Shown piece by piece: positions 18,314 to 26,238 of a stretch of 55,420 nucleotides of DNA (positions are counted from its first letter, which is position 1; every line of letters starts with the position of its first letter). Source of the DNA: an uncultured Veillonella sp. (GTDB lineage: Bacteria; Bacillota; Negativicutes; Veillonellales; Veillonellaceae); contig CABSJL010000009.1 in NCBI GenBank assembly GCA_902478055.1, positions 1-55,420 on the forward strand, in the 5' to 3' direction. Under the pieces are notes generated by a model. It had not been told where the DNA came from and did no database searches. It worked only from the letters and a program-made list of their open reading frames with translations. The position numbers were made by a program, and so were the translations under genes.

Positions 18314-18976
18314 ATGAATACATATATTTTAAACGATCTTAAACGAAAATGGTGGCAAATAGCCCTTGTAGGTATCCTTTGTGCTATCGTTATCATTGTG
18401 TCTCGTACGGTACTAGTAAAACCAATCATGGTACATGGTCCCATCAATGCATCTGTTATTTTTACAGTAGATAATAAGACCCCAGATGCTATTGTGAAGG
18501 ATGATCTTCATTTAAGAGGAATGCTTCAATCACAAGGTTTTATCATGGGCTTTGTGAAGCAAAGTGCTAATGATCTTGATTGGTCTAAACTCAACTCCAA
18601 TTGGGGTGCCATGGATGCGGTCAATCAGTTCAAATGGTATCAACAACATATCTTTGTAAATACAGAGGATCCTAAAATCTACGAATTGTATATCATGTTT
18701 AATCCTAATGATGTACAAGATCCAGACTATACGAAGGCTCATTTGGATATCTTAATTAATCAGTATATTAGCTATGCCAATAGCAAGGTACAAGCTATCA
18801 ATCCAAACTATTCTATTCGTCTCGTTGATAAACAAATTGTTGAAGGCGATGCACAATTTAAAGATGAAGGCTTCTTACCTGTGAAGTACGGTATTATAGG
18901 CTTTATTTTGGGTAGCATGGTTATGATTTTGTTTGTTTCTGTAACAGCTGTAAGGAAGTATCGTCATGGTAGATAG
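18314..18976 (+). CDS. Wzz-like chain-length determinant (two membrane segments)
   Basis: This 220-residue protein has an N-terminal membrane helix at about residues 15-33, a mixed extracytoplasmic domain of about 150 residues, and a C-terminal helix at about 192-212 ahead of a basic tail. This is the topology of Wzz/KpsE/YveK-type co-polymerases, which set polysaccharide length. It is shorter than most Wzz proteins and the canonical Pro-rich second helix is not obvious, so the call rests on topology and neighbours. It overlaps the Wzy-like gene by 11 bp. Confidence 0.6.
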   Translation: MNTYILNDLKRKWWQIALVGILCAIVIIVSRTVLVKPIMVHGPINASVIFTVDNKTPDAIVKDDLHLRGMLQSQGFIMGFVKQSANDLDWSKLNSNWGAMDAVNQFKWYQQHIFVNTEDPKIYELYIMFNPNDVQDPDYTKAHLDILINQYISYANSKVQAINPNYSIRLVDKQIVEGDAQFKDEGFLPVKYGIIGFILGSMVMILFVSVTAVRKYRHGR

Positions 18977-20276
18977 CCAATTTTGGTTCATATCGCTGTC
19001 CCTCTCATCAGTCTTGCTGTTGTTAGTGACACTATATGCACTAGATTTTGATTTACTATCGCCAGTTATCGCAACACAGTCGTCCTTAACGATTGCTAGC
19101 ATTCTGTGCACCATTATGGTAAAACAGTGGCAACTGCCCATGCATGGCAGCACCGTGTTAATCCTCATCAGTGCACAAATCGTGATGACATTGGGTTCAC
19201 TTTACGTGGCCCATTGTTTGAATGATAGAACTATAGTAAAAGCTAGCATATCTACTAAGAATATGAGTGATGTGTATATTCCGATGTATCGCCAAGGTAT
19301 TTTATGGATATTGCTAGCTGTTATTGTAGGCTTAGCAGGTCATGAGATGTATACCTTAGCGGAAAAGGCAGGGAATAAGAATGGCATTTTAGGTATCGCT
19401 AGTTCTATTCGTCCTTATATTATGGCTGAAAGCTCAACCATAAAGCTATCTCGGTGGATGGCGTATTATCAAATCTTAGTGCAACAAATAACATATTTAT
19501 CAATATTTGCTTTTATTCAGCGCTCAGTCTTTAAGGCGTGGCGCTGGAGTAATCTATGTTATTTAATACCTCTACTATTTTTCTTCCCCTTTGTGTATTT
19601 AACAACGGGGCGCATTCTAATCATTACCTTAGTTATATTCATCTTTACGATCATCGGTCATGCCTTGTACCGCAAATATGAAGGTTATGCATATGCGAAG
19701 AAATTGCTCACAACAGCAGGGATATCCTTTTTATCTTTTTTCTTACTATTTATAATTGTAGGTACTTTATTTGGGAAAGGTATTAGTTCTAATTCATCAG
19801 CTCTTGAGATTCTAGCGCATTATGCAGGGATTTCCTTATCTGCCTTCGATGTGATTTTACAGTATCAACTAGCGGATTCAACCTTGATTGGTCAAACTAT
19901 ATTTATAGGTCCTTACAGTAATTTGAATACACTCGGTTTTAATCTACCTAAGCCAAGTATTTTCTTATTCTTTACCTATTTCTATAATATTGATACGAAC
20001 GTATATACATCGCTGATGCGGTATTACCATGATTTCTCTTTAGTGGGGATGTATCTTTTCGCGTTGCTCATCCTTATGGTATATACAATTCTGTATTACG
20101 CCTGTAGACAACGCAACAGCATTCCAATGATATTAGCATATGCTACCTTTGTATATCCTTTATATCTATTTTATGTAGATGACCGAATTTTCATGGATTT
20201 TTTTGGTACACAAATCATTTATATTGTTGTGTTACAGTTTATTCTCATTAAATTATTATATAAATATAAAGCATAA
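18966..20276 (+). CDS. O-antigen polymerase, Wzy-like
   Basis: This 436-residue membrane protein has about 11-12 predicted helices and a TTGRILIITLVIF segment resembling the Arg-containing loop of oligosaccharide repeat-unit polymerases. It also has a central loop of roughly 100 residues rich in Ser, Asn and Gly. It probably joins O-units in the periplasm, with the overlapping Wzz-like gene controlling length. Wzy proteins diverge greatly, so the evidence is topology and position. AAGGAAG inside the upstream gene serves as ribosome binding site. A strong terminator follows the stop. Confidence 0.75.
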   Translation: MVDSQFWFISLSLSSVLLLLVTLYALDFDLLSPVIATQSSLTIASILCTIMVKQWQLPMHGSTVLILISAQIVMTLGSLYVAHCLNDRTIVKASISTKNMSDVYIPMYRQGILWILLAVIVGLAGHEMYTLAEKAGNKNGILGIASSIRPYIMAESSTIKLSRWMAYYQILVQQITYLSIFAFIQRSVFKAWRWSNLCYLIPLLFFFPFVYLTTGRILIITLVIFIFTIIGHALYRKYEGYAYAKKLLTTAGISFLSFFLLFIIVGTLFGKGISSNSSALEILAHYAGISLSAFDVILQYQLADSTLIGQTIFIGPYSNLNTLGFNLPKPSIFLFFTYFYNIDTNVYTSLMRYYHDFSLVGMYLFALLILMVYTILYYACRQRNSIPMILAYATFVYPLYLFYVDDRIFMDFFGTQIIYIVVLQFILIKLLYKYKA

Positions 20277-20287
20277 ACTAATCAATT

Positions 20288-20337
20288 AAAAAGACTCATA
20301 CTTCAAATGTTATCATTTGAAGTATGAGTCTTTTTTA
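20288..20337 (+). terminator. Terminator of the O-antigen operon
   Basis: A 19-bp perfect stem (20291-20309 with 20314-20332) with a TTAT loop is bordered by A and T runs. It should terminate in both directions and closes the glycan operon. Confidence 0.95.
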
Positions 20338-20587
20338 TAGGTGGAATCTTTTTTTTTGAAAAGTAGTCGTTTATATACATAAGAAATCTTTTATTTATCG
20401 CAATATATTTTACAATTCATCGTATAAATAAAGATGAAGAATTAATGGAAGTTTTAATAAATTCCCATAGATATTTTATAAATATCATGTATACTACTTA
20501 TATTGAAAATATTAAATATATTAAATGTTTAATATTAACGTTTGGGTTTAATATTATTGGCATTCGATAAATATTGAGGGAGAAAAT

Positions 20588-20998
20588 ATGGGTACTACAT
20601 TTATGTTGATGAATAATCCAATGGATTTAATTATGAATCTAGTGGTAGATACTACAGTTAATACAGATCAAATGATATTAGAAGGTGCTATTGAAAAGTA
20701 TAAAGTTGATTTTGATGCAGCATCTCAACAAGCTATCTTTACTTTTAAATTGTATGGCAGTTCTAAGTTCTATAAATTACGTATTGTTGCAGATGCTAAA
20801 AAGAATTTAGAGGAACTTACTTCTACAGAGCACTTTTTCCAAGTTGTAAATATATTAGGTCTTACTATTAATATGGCGAAGTCTAAAAAGAAATCATTAG
20901 CCATTAAGGTGGATATGGAAAACTCTTATGTATATCTTGAAGACTTGAGTTCTAATGATGGAACTATACATAAATTTCATGGTTGGTTAGAACATTAA
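20588..20998 (+). CDS. Hypothetical protein, 136 residues
   Basis: I do not recognise this protein. It is small and soluble-looking, with no signal peptide. A slightly hydrophobic N-terminus rich in Met (MLMNNPMDLIMNLVVD) is followed by alternating hydrophobic and charged residues suggesting beta strands (QQAIFTFKLYGSSKFYKLRI) and a Lys-rich KSKKKSL patch. GAGGGAGA lies at ideal distance from the ATG. It is monocistronic, flanked by the O-antigen terminator and by its own terminator. The 311-bp gap before it is AT-rich; a weak TATACT at 20490-20495 is the only promoter hint. Confidence 0.72.
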   Translation: MGTTFMLMNNPMDLIMNLVVDTTVNTDQMILEGAIEKYKVDFDAASQQAIFTFKLYGSSKFYKLRIVADAKKNLEELTSTEHFFQVVNILGLTINMAKSKKKSLAIKVDMENSYVYLEDLSSNDGTIHKFHGWLEH

Positions 20999-21019
20999 AA
21001 TTTGATATTTATATTATTT

Positions 21020-21070
21020 AACTCATCATATAGATCTATGGACTTAGTTCTATATGGTGAGTTTTATTTT
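21020..21070 (+). terminator. Terminator after the 136-residue protein
   Basis: A 15-bp stem (21020-21034 with 21049-21063, one G-U) is followed by a T-rich run. The remaining bases to about 21255 hold only tiny reading frames; I see nothing else there. Confidence 0.85.
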
Positions 21071-21278
21071 TATGCGTAAATTATGTCATAACATTCTAAT
21101 ATATATCTTGTATTTTATTTAATGGGGGCGTACATCAAGCTATATGGGTACTCTATTAAACTGTGCGGATAGCTTTCATAGAAAAACCTATTATGAAACG
21201 CATTACGTCGTACATTGAAAGTAGTCAATCATGGGTGGTGCAGAAGGTGCCATTTTAATGTGAATTTCACCGTTTTTT

Positions 21279-21287
21279 TGGTATAAT
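21279..21287 (+). promoter_or_regulatory. Extended -10 promoter
   Basis: TGGTATAAT is a perfect extended -10. A poor -35 (TGTGAA) lies 17 bp upstream. It is 37 bp before the start of the 108-residue secreted protein. Confidence 0.65.
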
Positions 21288-21324
21288 AAACAAGTATTCC
21301 AACGATAAAACGGAGGTAATTCTA

Positions 21325-21651
21325 ATGCGTAAATTCTTATATATGTTAGCGGCTTTGCTCGTGTTGATTGGTATTAATACACATGATGTAGAAGCTCGGA
21401 CCGATGTATATGCTACGACCTATAACGGCAATAGCTGGTATGTAGACCAAGACTCTGTGAAGAGAGTAGGGGATGTACTTAATTTCACGGTATATACCAC
21501 ATCTGGCCTTAGCTATAAGGTAACATCTAGCGATAGTAATTATTACAATGCAGATGTATTCTACTATAACAACAAACTCGTTTCAGACAATGGTCAATCC
21601 GTCTGGAAATCTCCAGGCATGATGGCGGCTATGCGCGTAGCACGTAGATAA
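21325..21651 (+). CDS. Small secreted hypothetical protein, 108 residues
   Basis: A signal peptide is clear (basic MRK, hydrophobic LYMLAALLVLIGI, likely cleavage near VEA). The mature part of about 85 residues is rich in Tyr, Ser and Asp, with short beta-like segments (VYATTYNGNSWYVDQDSV). It resembles small exported proteins of Firmicutes that carry a single beta domain, but I cannot name a family. CGGAGGT precedes the ATG. It is monocistronic with its own promoter and terminator. Confidence 0.78.
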   Translation: MRKFLYMLAALLVLIGINTHDVEARTDVYATTYNGNSWYVDQDSVKRVGDVLNFTVYTTSGLSYKVTSSDSNYYNADVFYYNNKLVSDNGQSVWKSPGMMAAMRVARR

Positions 21652-21656
21652 AGAAT

Positions 21657-21685
21657 AAAGGCAGCAATTCAATCGCTGCCTTTTT
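21657..21685 (+). terminator. Intrinsic terminator
   Basis: A 9-bp stem AAAGGCAGC/GCTGCCTTT with a 9-base loop is followed by T residues, just past the stop of the 108-residue protein. Confidence 0.9.
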
Positions 21686-21723
21686 CTTATATAATTTCGT
21701 ATATTTCTATTAATAGATTCTTA

Positions 21724-21752
21724 TTGATTCGATTATATGTTCGCCATATAAT
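21724..21752 (+). promoter_or_regulatory. Promoter of toxin copy 1
   Basis: TTGATT, a 17-bp spacer and TATAAT. The same arrangement is conserved before toxin copy 2. Confidence 0.8.
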
Positions 21753-21774
21753 TGATGTAGGATAGTCAATCGAG

Positions 21775-21804
21775 GTTGGGCCTCTCTTCGTTAGTGAAGG
21801 GAGG
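21775..21804 (+). promoter_or_regulatory. SD-sequestering leader hairpin, toxin copy 1
   Basis: CCTCTCTTC (21781-21789) pairs with GAAGGGAGG (21796-21804), hiding the Shine-Dalgarno sequence. The flanking GTTGGGC (about 21775-21781) can also pair with GCCCGAC far downstream in the 3' UTR (near 21979). Both elements recur in copy 2. Hidden ribosome binding sites and end-to-end pairing are typical of type I toxin mRNAs. Confidence 0.7.
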
Positions 21805-21811
21805 GGTGTCT

Positions 21812-21913
21812 ATGAGTGATTATGAGTTGATCATGATAATTCTAGAGGTAATGACCGTAATCATTGCCTTTGGAGCACTTGTGGCGCTTATTTGTCTTGG
21901 AAAAGACAAATAG
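21812..21913 (+). CDS. Small hydrophobic type I toxin (holin-like), copy 1
   Basis: This 33-residue peptide has a charged start MSDYELIMII, one membrane helix (VIIAFGALVALICLG) and a basic end GKDK. It matches the small putative holin-like toxin family found in Firmicute type I toxin-antitoxin systems, related in style to TxpA-like peptides. The peptide is expected to insert in the inner membrane and depolarise it when overproduced. A strong GGGAGGGG lies before the ATG but is buried in a hairpin. A minus-strand promoter downstream drives an RNA that overlaps the last codons and 3' UTR. A second copy at 26276 differs at only two residues. Confidence 0.78.
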   Translation: MSDYELIMIILEVMTVIIAFGALVALICLGKDK

Positions 21914-22008
21914 CCCTTCGTTACCAGTAACTGGATAACTGAAAGGCCATTTCATCAATTTCCTATAATCTTGAGATGAGCCCGACGGTTCTACTCGTTT
22001 GGCTATCT
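21895..22008 (-). ncRNA. Antisense antitoxin RNA, copy 1
   Basis: The predicted transcript starts about 7 bp after the minus-strand -10 and runs left over the toxin 3' UTR and last codons. A 12-bp stem (21941-21952 with 21908-21919) could end it: on the minus strand two positions pair as G-U, while on the plus strand they would be A-C mismatches, so the hairpin suits the minus-strand RNA. The exact ends are estimates. Confidence 0.65.
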
Positions 22009-22014
22009 GTTTAT

Positions 22015-22043
22015 ATTATAGGGGCAATATTATATATCGTCAA
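22015..22043 (-). promoter_or_regulatory. Antisense RNA promoter, copy 1
   Basis: Read on the minus strand: TTGACG (22043-22038), 17-bp spacer, TATAAT (22020-22015). It is a near-consensus housekeeping promoter and is conserved in copy 2. Confidence 0.85.
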
Positions 22044-22076
22044 ATACGGATAAATACTATATAGAATTTACTAGCT

Positions 22077-22107
22077 AAAAGGTAACAATCTAGATGTTAC
22101 CTTTTTT
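22077..22107 (+). terminator. Intrinsic terminator
   Basis: An 11-bp stem AAAAGGTAACA/TGTTACCTTTT with a 7-base loop and T-run ends plus-strand transcription from the toxin module. Confidence 0.9.
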
Positions 22108-22147
22108 CTTTTATAATTTTATAGCTATGTGGCAAATTTTCCTCATA

Positions 22148-22176
22148 TTTACAAAAATACAAATATTAAATATAAT
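22148..22176 (+). promoter_or_regulatory. Promoter of autotransporter 1
   Basis: TTTACA, a 17-bp spacer and TATAAT, 45 bp before the start codon. The TTTACA -35 is shared with five other autotransporter genes in this window. Confidence 0.8.
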
Positions 22177-22221
22177 TAAATTATTTAATAATAGTTTATA
22201 GTGTGTAGAGAGAGGGTTCTT

Positions 22222-24471
22222 ATGAAACGCATGTGTAAAGCGAAATTATCCTTAGCAATTGCCCTGACGATTGCTAGCTCTGTAGGTCAGTATGCAATGG
22301 CAGGGAGTACATTAGTTACTACACCTACTGGTGCATATATTACTGCAAATAACGGTGGGAAGTTTACGGCTGGTAATATGACAAACTACGTATCTACGAT
22401 TGAGGCAGATACTGGTAGTACAGTCACTATTGATAGAGCAGTGGCTAATGTTGGCTATAATGATAAGCCTTTTATTAGCAGTAAAGGTGGCAGTACTGTT
22501 ACTCTTAAGGAAGGCGTTTATGATGTTCATAATGTGAGTACTCCTATTGCGGTGGCTCAAGGTGGTACTGTTAATATTGGCGTAGACGGCAACAAAGGTA
22601 ATTTTATCGGTAACGACTTATCTTTAGTTGGTGATGTTATCGTTAAAAGCGACCCAAATCATGCGTCCGAGATCAATATTGGAATCATTGGTAAAGAATC
22701 TCTTTGGGACGGTTTAGCCTTTAATTTAGCAGATAAAGATGCAAAGCATCCAAGTCATATCAATGTATTCCTTGGTGACTATGGTTCTTGGGAGCTTTTC
22801 TATCAAGGTGGCTTGCATGAAGGTAAATTAGATGGTGGTACGCAACCTAGCCATGTACATCGACTTGTAGGTTCTAATAACCGCAACTATGCGAACATGG
22901 TAACCCAAAGTGAGCATAATAAACTCTATGTAGATAAGCTTGAAGGTCATGTAAACTTTATCTATGACCCTAATGATGAAGGTGGTGACACTGAGGATCC
23001 AAGCTATCAACCACCAACTAAAACCTATAATGGTGTGACACCAGATTCTTTCTGGGGTGGCGATATTCATATTACAAGTGCGGCTCCTGGTGCAGCAGCT
23101 CATGTATATACGACTCAAAAAGGTCTAGACATGTCTTCCGAAGAAAATGTAAATAAGATCTTAGATAACTTGGCACATAAGATGTATTATGACAACTATG
23201 TAAATGGTGAAAGAAACCTTCAAGGTACAGTAGCTATTGCATCTGATGGTTCTGAATCTGGTCGTTTTACAGTTATTACTTCAGGTCATGCTAAAGAAGG
23301 GGACATTACTTGGCAAGCAGATAAAGATGGTCAAGGTAAATACGTATATGGTGAAAATAAACCGGCTCCTAAACCAGAGTTAAAACCGACTCCAAAACCT
23401 GAGCCTAAGCCACAACCTAAACCAACTCCAAAGCCAGAAGTAAAACCAGAACCGGTTCCAGCGCCTAAGCCGGAAGTTAAACCGATTCCTAAACCAGAGG
23501 TAAAACCGACTCCTAAACCAGAAGTGAAACCAGCTCCAGTGCCAGACCGTAATTCTCACATTCATGTTATCATGGGTGATTTTGATACACCTCATATGCG
23601 CGGCGCTCGTTCTGCTATCATGAGTAATATCAATGGTTGGAGAACATTGACAGATAATATGTATCGTCCACGTGTATTGCAACAAGGCGAACCAACAGGT
23701 ATTTGGGCTCGCGTTGGGGGCGGTAAATACAGCTTCAATGCAAAAGGTATCGACACAGATACAACGTATACACGCATTCAAGGTGGTTACGATGCTAAAA
23801 CTAGCAGGGATTGGACTGTAGGTGGTCAAGTTTCTTACCTTCGTGGCAACGATGATTACGTATTTAATGGTACTGGCAAGGAAAAAGCTTTTGCAGTTGG
23901 TGCGTACGGCTTGAAAGATCTTGGTAATAACCAATACATCCACATTGAGTCTCAAGTAGGTCGTGCATCTAACGACTTCACAGTTCGTAATGAAATTGGT
24001 GAAAGACTGTCTGGCGAGACTAAAGCTAATGCATACTCTATCGGTGCACGCTATGGTAAAACTGTGAAGCTTTCAAATGGTACATATATTGAACCACAAG
24101 CACAATTAAGCTACACTCACTTCGGTGGCGATAGCTTCAATGCCGGCAGCATGCATGTAGAACAATCTGGCGTGAGCAGTACAGCAGGTGGTCTTGGCCT
24201 TGAAATCGGTAAAAACTTCGGTGCAGGTAACATCTATACTCGCGTTGGTGTAAACCATACCTTCTCTGGTACAGTAAAAACTACTTACACAAGTGGTACT
24301 ACTACTAAATACACATCTGAAGACATTAAAGGTACTTGGACAGATCTCGCATTTGGTGGCCGCTATGGCTTCAATGCAAATAACAGCATCTTCGCTGATA
24401 TTAGTACAGGTCTATCTGGCGACTATAAAGCTGGCTGGTCTGTAAATGCAGGATTTACACATAAATTCTAA
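22222..24471 (+). CDS. Classical (type Va) autotransporter 1
   Basis: I place the start at ATG 22222, behind AGAGAGAGGG; the in-frame GTG at 22201 lacks a ribosome binding site. The 749-residue product has a signal peptide (to about residue 28, cleaved near AMA), a Gly/Asn-rich beta-helix-like passenger, a Pro-Lys linker of PKPEPKP-type repeats (about 378-443), and a C-terminal 12-stranded autotransporter barrel from about residue 455 ending in the aromatic FTHKF. The passenger should be exported through the barrel to the cell surface, with adhesion or aggregation as the likely role. Its barrel is very similar to that of autotransporter 2 at 26848. It follows a toxin-antitoxin module as in copy 2. 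Confidence 0.9.
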   Translation: MKRMCKAKLSLAIALTIASSVGQYAMAGSTLVTTPTGAYITANNGGKFTAGNMTNYVSTIEADTGSTVTIDRAVANVGYNDKPFISSKGGSTVTLKEGVYDVHNVSTPIAVAQGGTVNIGVDGNKGNFIGNDLSLVGDVIVKSDPNHASEINIGIIGKESLWDGLAFNLADKDAKHPSHINVFLGDYGSWELFYQGGLHEGKLDGGTQPSHVHRLVGSNNRNYANMVTQSEHNKLYVDKLEGHVNFIYDPNDEGGDTEDPSYQPPTKTYNGVTPDSFWGGDIHITSAAPGAAAHVYTTQKGLDMSSEENVNKILDNLAHKMYYDNYVNGERNLQGTVAIASDGSESGRFTVITSGHAKEGDITWQADKDGQGKYVYGENKPAPKPELKPTPKPEPKPQPKPTPKPEVKPEPVPAPKPEVKPIPKPEVKPTPKPEVKPAPVPDRNSHIHVIMGDFDTPHMRGARSAIMSNINGWRTLTDNMYRPRVLQQGEPTGIWARVGGGKYSFNAKGIDTDTTYTRIQGGYDAKTSRDWTVGGQVSYLRGNDDYVFNGTGKEKAFAVGAYGLKDLGNNQYIHIESQVGRASNDFTVRNEIGERLSGETKANAYSIGARYGKTVKLSNGTYIEPQAQLSYTHFGGDSFNAGSMHVEQSGVSSTAGGLGLEIGKNFGAGNIYTRVGVNHTFSGTVKTTYTSGTTTKYTSEDIKGTWTDLAFGGRYGFNANNSIFADISTGLSGDYKAGWSVNAGFTHKF

Positions 24472-24532
24472 TATAATAGTTACTATATAAATGTATATGG
24501 TGATAAGTACTATATAAATATATAGCATTCAT

Positions 24533-24558
24533 AAAAAAAGAGCCCCACGTATTGGATG
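24533..24558 (+). terminator. 5' arm of the autotransporter 1 terminator, split by an IS
   Basis: CCCCACGTATTGGATG (24543-24558) preceded by an A-run pairs with CATCTAATACATGGGG at 26130-26145, which is followed by TCTTT. The pairing is broken only by one C-A mismatch and one G-U. The two arms now lie about 1.57 kb apart because an IS sits in the loop. Confidence 0.75.
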
Positions 24559-24563
24559 TAATG

Positions 24564-24617
24564 AACCGACCCCTTAATGTTAGACCAAAAATCTTAACGT
24601 TAAGGAGGTCGGTTTTT
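24564..24617 (+). promoter_or_regulatory. Hairpin hiding the orfA ribosome binding site
   Basis: AACCGACCCCTTAA (24564-24577) pairs with TTAAGGAGGTCGGTT (24600-24614, one bulged A) and is followed by TTTTT. The 3' arm contains the AAGGAGG of orfA. Transcripts entering from outside would fold it, either ending there or hiding the ribosome binding site. Confidence 0.7.
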
Positions 24618-24619
24618 CT

Positions 24620-25219
24620 ATGGCAAAATATAGCCTTATATTTAAATTAAAAGTCGTTACCGCATATCTAAACGGCGAAGGTGGATATGAGTATTTAACT
24701 AAGAAATATGGTGTAAAGACTACATCGCAAGTTCGTCGTTGGATTAGTGCATTTAAAGAATTTGGTAAAGATGGTTTGTGTCGAAAGCGAAATAATACAA
24801 GATATACTTCAGAATTTAAGCTAGCTGTGGTAGAGTCATACTTAACTAGTGAATTATCGTATCGGCAAATTGCATTACAATATGGGCTGAATAATCCTTC
24901 ATTAATAGCTCGCTGGAAATCGGATTTTATGAAATATGGGACCAATGCTTTTGTCGAGCGACCGAAAGGACGAATACCTACCATGAGTCGAACAGATGAA
25001 AAAGCAAAGATTACCACACATACTAAATCACGTAACCAAAAGAAGAAAAAAGAATTAACACCAGAGCAAGCTCGTATTTTAGAATTGGAAAAACAATTAC
25101 GCTACGCTCAAATAGAGAATGCCTATTTAAAAGAATTGAGGAGATTGCGCCTCGAGGACGCTCGAAAAATGAAAGAACAGCAAGAATCATTAGCAGTCTC
25201 CGAAGAGAATTCAAACTAA
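24620..25219 (+). CDS. IS3-family transposase OrfA (helix-turn-helix protein)
   Basis: This 199-residue protein has two helix-turn-helix segments (about 15-45 around EYLTKKYGVKTTSQVRRW and 68-98 around SYRQIALQYGLNNPSLIARW). A basic linker and a C-terminal leucine-zipper-like coil (ARILELEKQLRYAQIENAYL) follow, the standard OrfA layout for IS150-group elements. It binds the terminal repeats and multimerises. Its 3' part overlaps the upstream-open frame of orfB in the -1 frame, so a fused OrfAB transposase is expected by programmed frameshift. Confidence 0.9.
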   Translation: MAKYSLIFKLKVVTAYLNGEGGYEYLTKKYGVKTTSQVRRWISAFKEFGKDGLCRKRNNTRYTSEFKLAVVESYLTSELSYRQIALQYGLNNPSLIARWKSDFMKYGTNAFVERPKGRIPTMSRTDEKAKITTHTKSRNQKKKKELTPEQARILELEKQLRYAQIENAYLKELRRLRLEDARKMKEQQESLAVSEENSN

Positions 25220-26061
25220 CTGAGATTCTTGCTGCCTTACGTTTTCCAAAAGCAACATATATGTACTGGCAACAGCGCTTTGACCGAGTAGATCCAGATC
25301 TACAAATACGAATAGCTATTGAAGATATTCGTAAGGACCATCCCAACTATGGATATAGAAGGTTGTTACCTTTGTTGCGATCACGAGGTATTGTTATTAA
25401 TAAGAAACGATTGCAACGAATTATGCAAAAGTTCAATCTGCAAGTAATAGCATTCTCCCGTAAGAGCCGAAAATATAACTCATATAAAGGCGTTAAAGGA
25501 CGGATTGCACCTAATCGCATTAAGCGTAGATTCTATTGCAGTCAACCACATCAAAAAATTACTACAGATACAACTGAATTTAAGTATTATGAACTAGATG
25601 CAAACGGTGCTTTGAAAGTTGGAAAACTATACTTAGATCCATTTATGGATTTATATAATCTTGAAATTATTAGTTTTAGTATAAGTCCTACACCATCGGC
25701 TGAGTCTATACTTTCAGCACAACAACAGGCGATTGAAAAGACTGCCGATGCTAAGTATCGACGGACATTTCATTCTGACCGTGGTTGGGGTTACCAAATG
25801 AAAGCGTATCAACATAATTTAAAAGTGCATAACATATTTCAAAGTATGTCTAGAAGAGGTAATTGTCTCGACAATTCACCAATGGAAAACTTCTTTGCTA
25901 TCTTAAAACAAGAGATGTATTATGACAATACCTTTCATAGTTATGATGAGTTAAAAATGGCGATTGAAAACTATATTATGTATTACAATACTAAACGAAT
26001 TAAGGAAAAATTGAACTGGCTAAGTCCAGTTGACTATCGTTTAGCTACTACTGCAGCATAA
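25036..26061 (+). CDS. IS3-family transposase OrfB (DDE integrase domain), -1 frame
   Basis: The frame is open from 25036; its first internal ATG is at 25261, but the domain starts earlier (SSLRREFKLTEILAALRFPK), so expression is probably by -1 frameshift from orfA. Candidate slippage tracts are A6 at 25046-25051 and A5 at 25165-25169 (CGA AAA ATG); the second gives the more natural fusion. It contains an HTH_21-type region (DHPNYGYRRLLPLLRSRGI) and an rve catalytic core with DDE residues in TTDTTEFKYYE, FHSDRGWGYQ and GNCLDNSPMENFFAILKQE. All three acidic residues are present and the frame is intact, so the element may be active. Confidence 0.9.
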   Translation, partial: PKEEKRINTRASSYFRIGKTITLRSNRECLFKRIEEIAPRGRSKNERTARIISSLRREFKLTEILAALRFPKATYMYWQQRFDRVDPDLQIRIAIEDIRKDHPNYGYRRLLPLLRSRGIVINKKRLQRIMQKFNLQVIAFSRKSRKYNSYKGVKGRIAPNRIKRRFYCSQPHQKITTDTTEFKYYELDANGALKVGKLYLDPFMDLYNLEIISFSISPTPSAESILSAQQQAIEKTADAKYRRTFHSDRGWGYQMKAYQHNLKVHNIFQSMSRRGNCLDNSPMENFFAILKQEMYYDNTFHSYDELKMAIENYIMYYNTKRIKEKLNWLSPVDYRLATTAA

Positions 26062-26065
26062 AAAA

Positions 26066-26095
26066 TTCCGAGCAACCAGTTTAGGTTACTCGGAA
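26066..26095 (+). terminator. Hairpin after orfB
   Basis: TTCCGAG/CTCGGAA plus AACC/GGTT form an 11-bp stem with one mismatch just after the orfB stop. An A-run precedes it and no T-run follows, so on the plus strand it may mainly protect the mRNA end. Confidence 0.5.
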
Positions 26096-26129
26096 ATAAA
26101 AGTCTAACTTTTTGGGGTCACTACATAAC

Positions 26130-26150
26130 CATCTAATACATGGGGTCTTT
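26130..26150 (+). terminator. 3' arm of the autotransporter 1 terminator
   Basis: CATCTAATACATGGGG followed by TCTTT; the partner arm is at 24543-24558 on the other side of the IS. Confidence 0.75.
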
Positions 26151-26187
26151 ATAATATATTTCGTATATTTCTATAAATAGATTCTTA

Positions 26188-26216
26188 TTGATTCGTCTAT
26201 ATGTTCGCCATATAAT
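26188..26216 (+). promoter_or_regulatory. Promoter of toxin copy 2
   Basis: TTGATT, 17-bp spacer, TATAAT, as in copy 1. Confidence 0.8.
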
Positions 26217-26238
26217 GGACTTAAGATAGCCAGACGAG

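Larger units (their letters stand above)
24557..26125 (+). mobile_element. IS3-family insertion sequence (IS150-like)
   Basis: The element of about 1569 bp begins TGTAATGAACC and ends GGTCACTACA. Reading inward, both ends share TGTA(A/G)TGA and a later GTTAGAC, giving imperfect terminal inverted repeats with the TG...CA termini usual in IS3. It contains orfA and orfB in overlapping frames. No clear target duplication is visible. It interrupts the terminator of autotransporter 1. Confidence 0.85.

Noticed and set aside
20490..20495. TATACT as promoter of the 136-residue protein
   Set aside because: No matching -35 and many similar AT-rich hexamers nearby, so I did not list it as a feature.
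22201..22221. GTG at 22201 as start of autotransporter 1
   Set aside because: No ribosome site before it, and the extra residues spoil the signal peptide; the ATG at 22222 has AGAGAGAGGG upstream.
23380..23955. 191-codon minus-strand frame opposite autotransporter 1
   Set aside because: Shadow of the Pro-Lys linker and barrel; no start signals.
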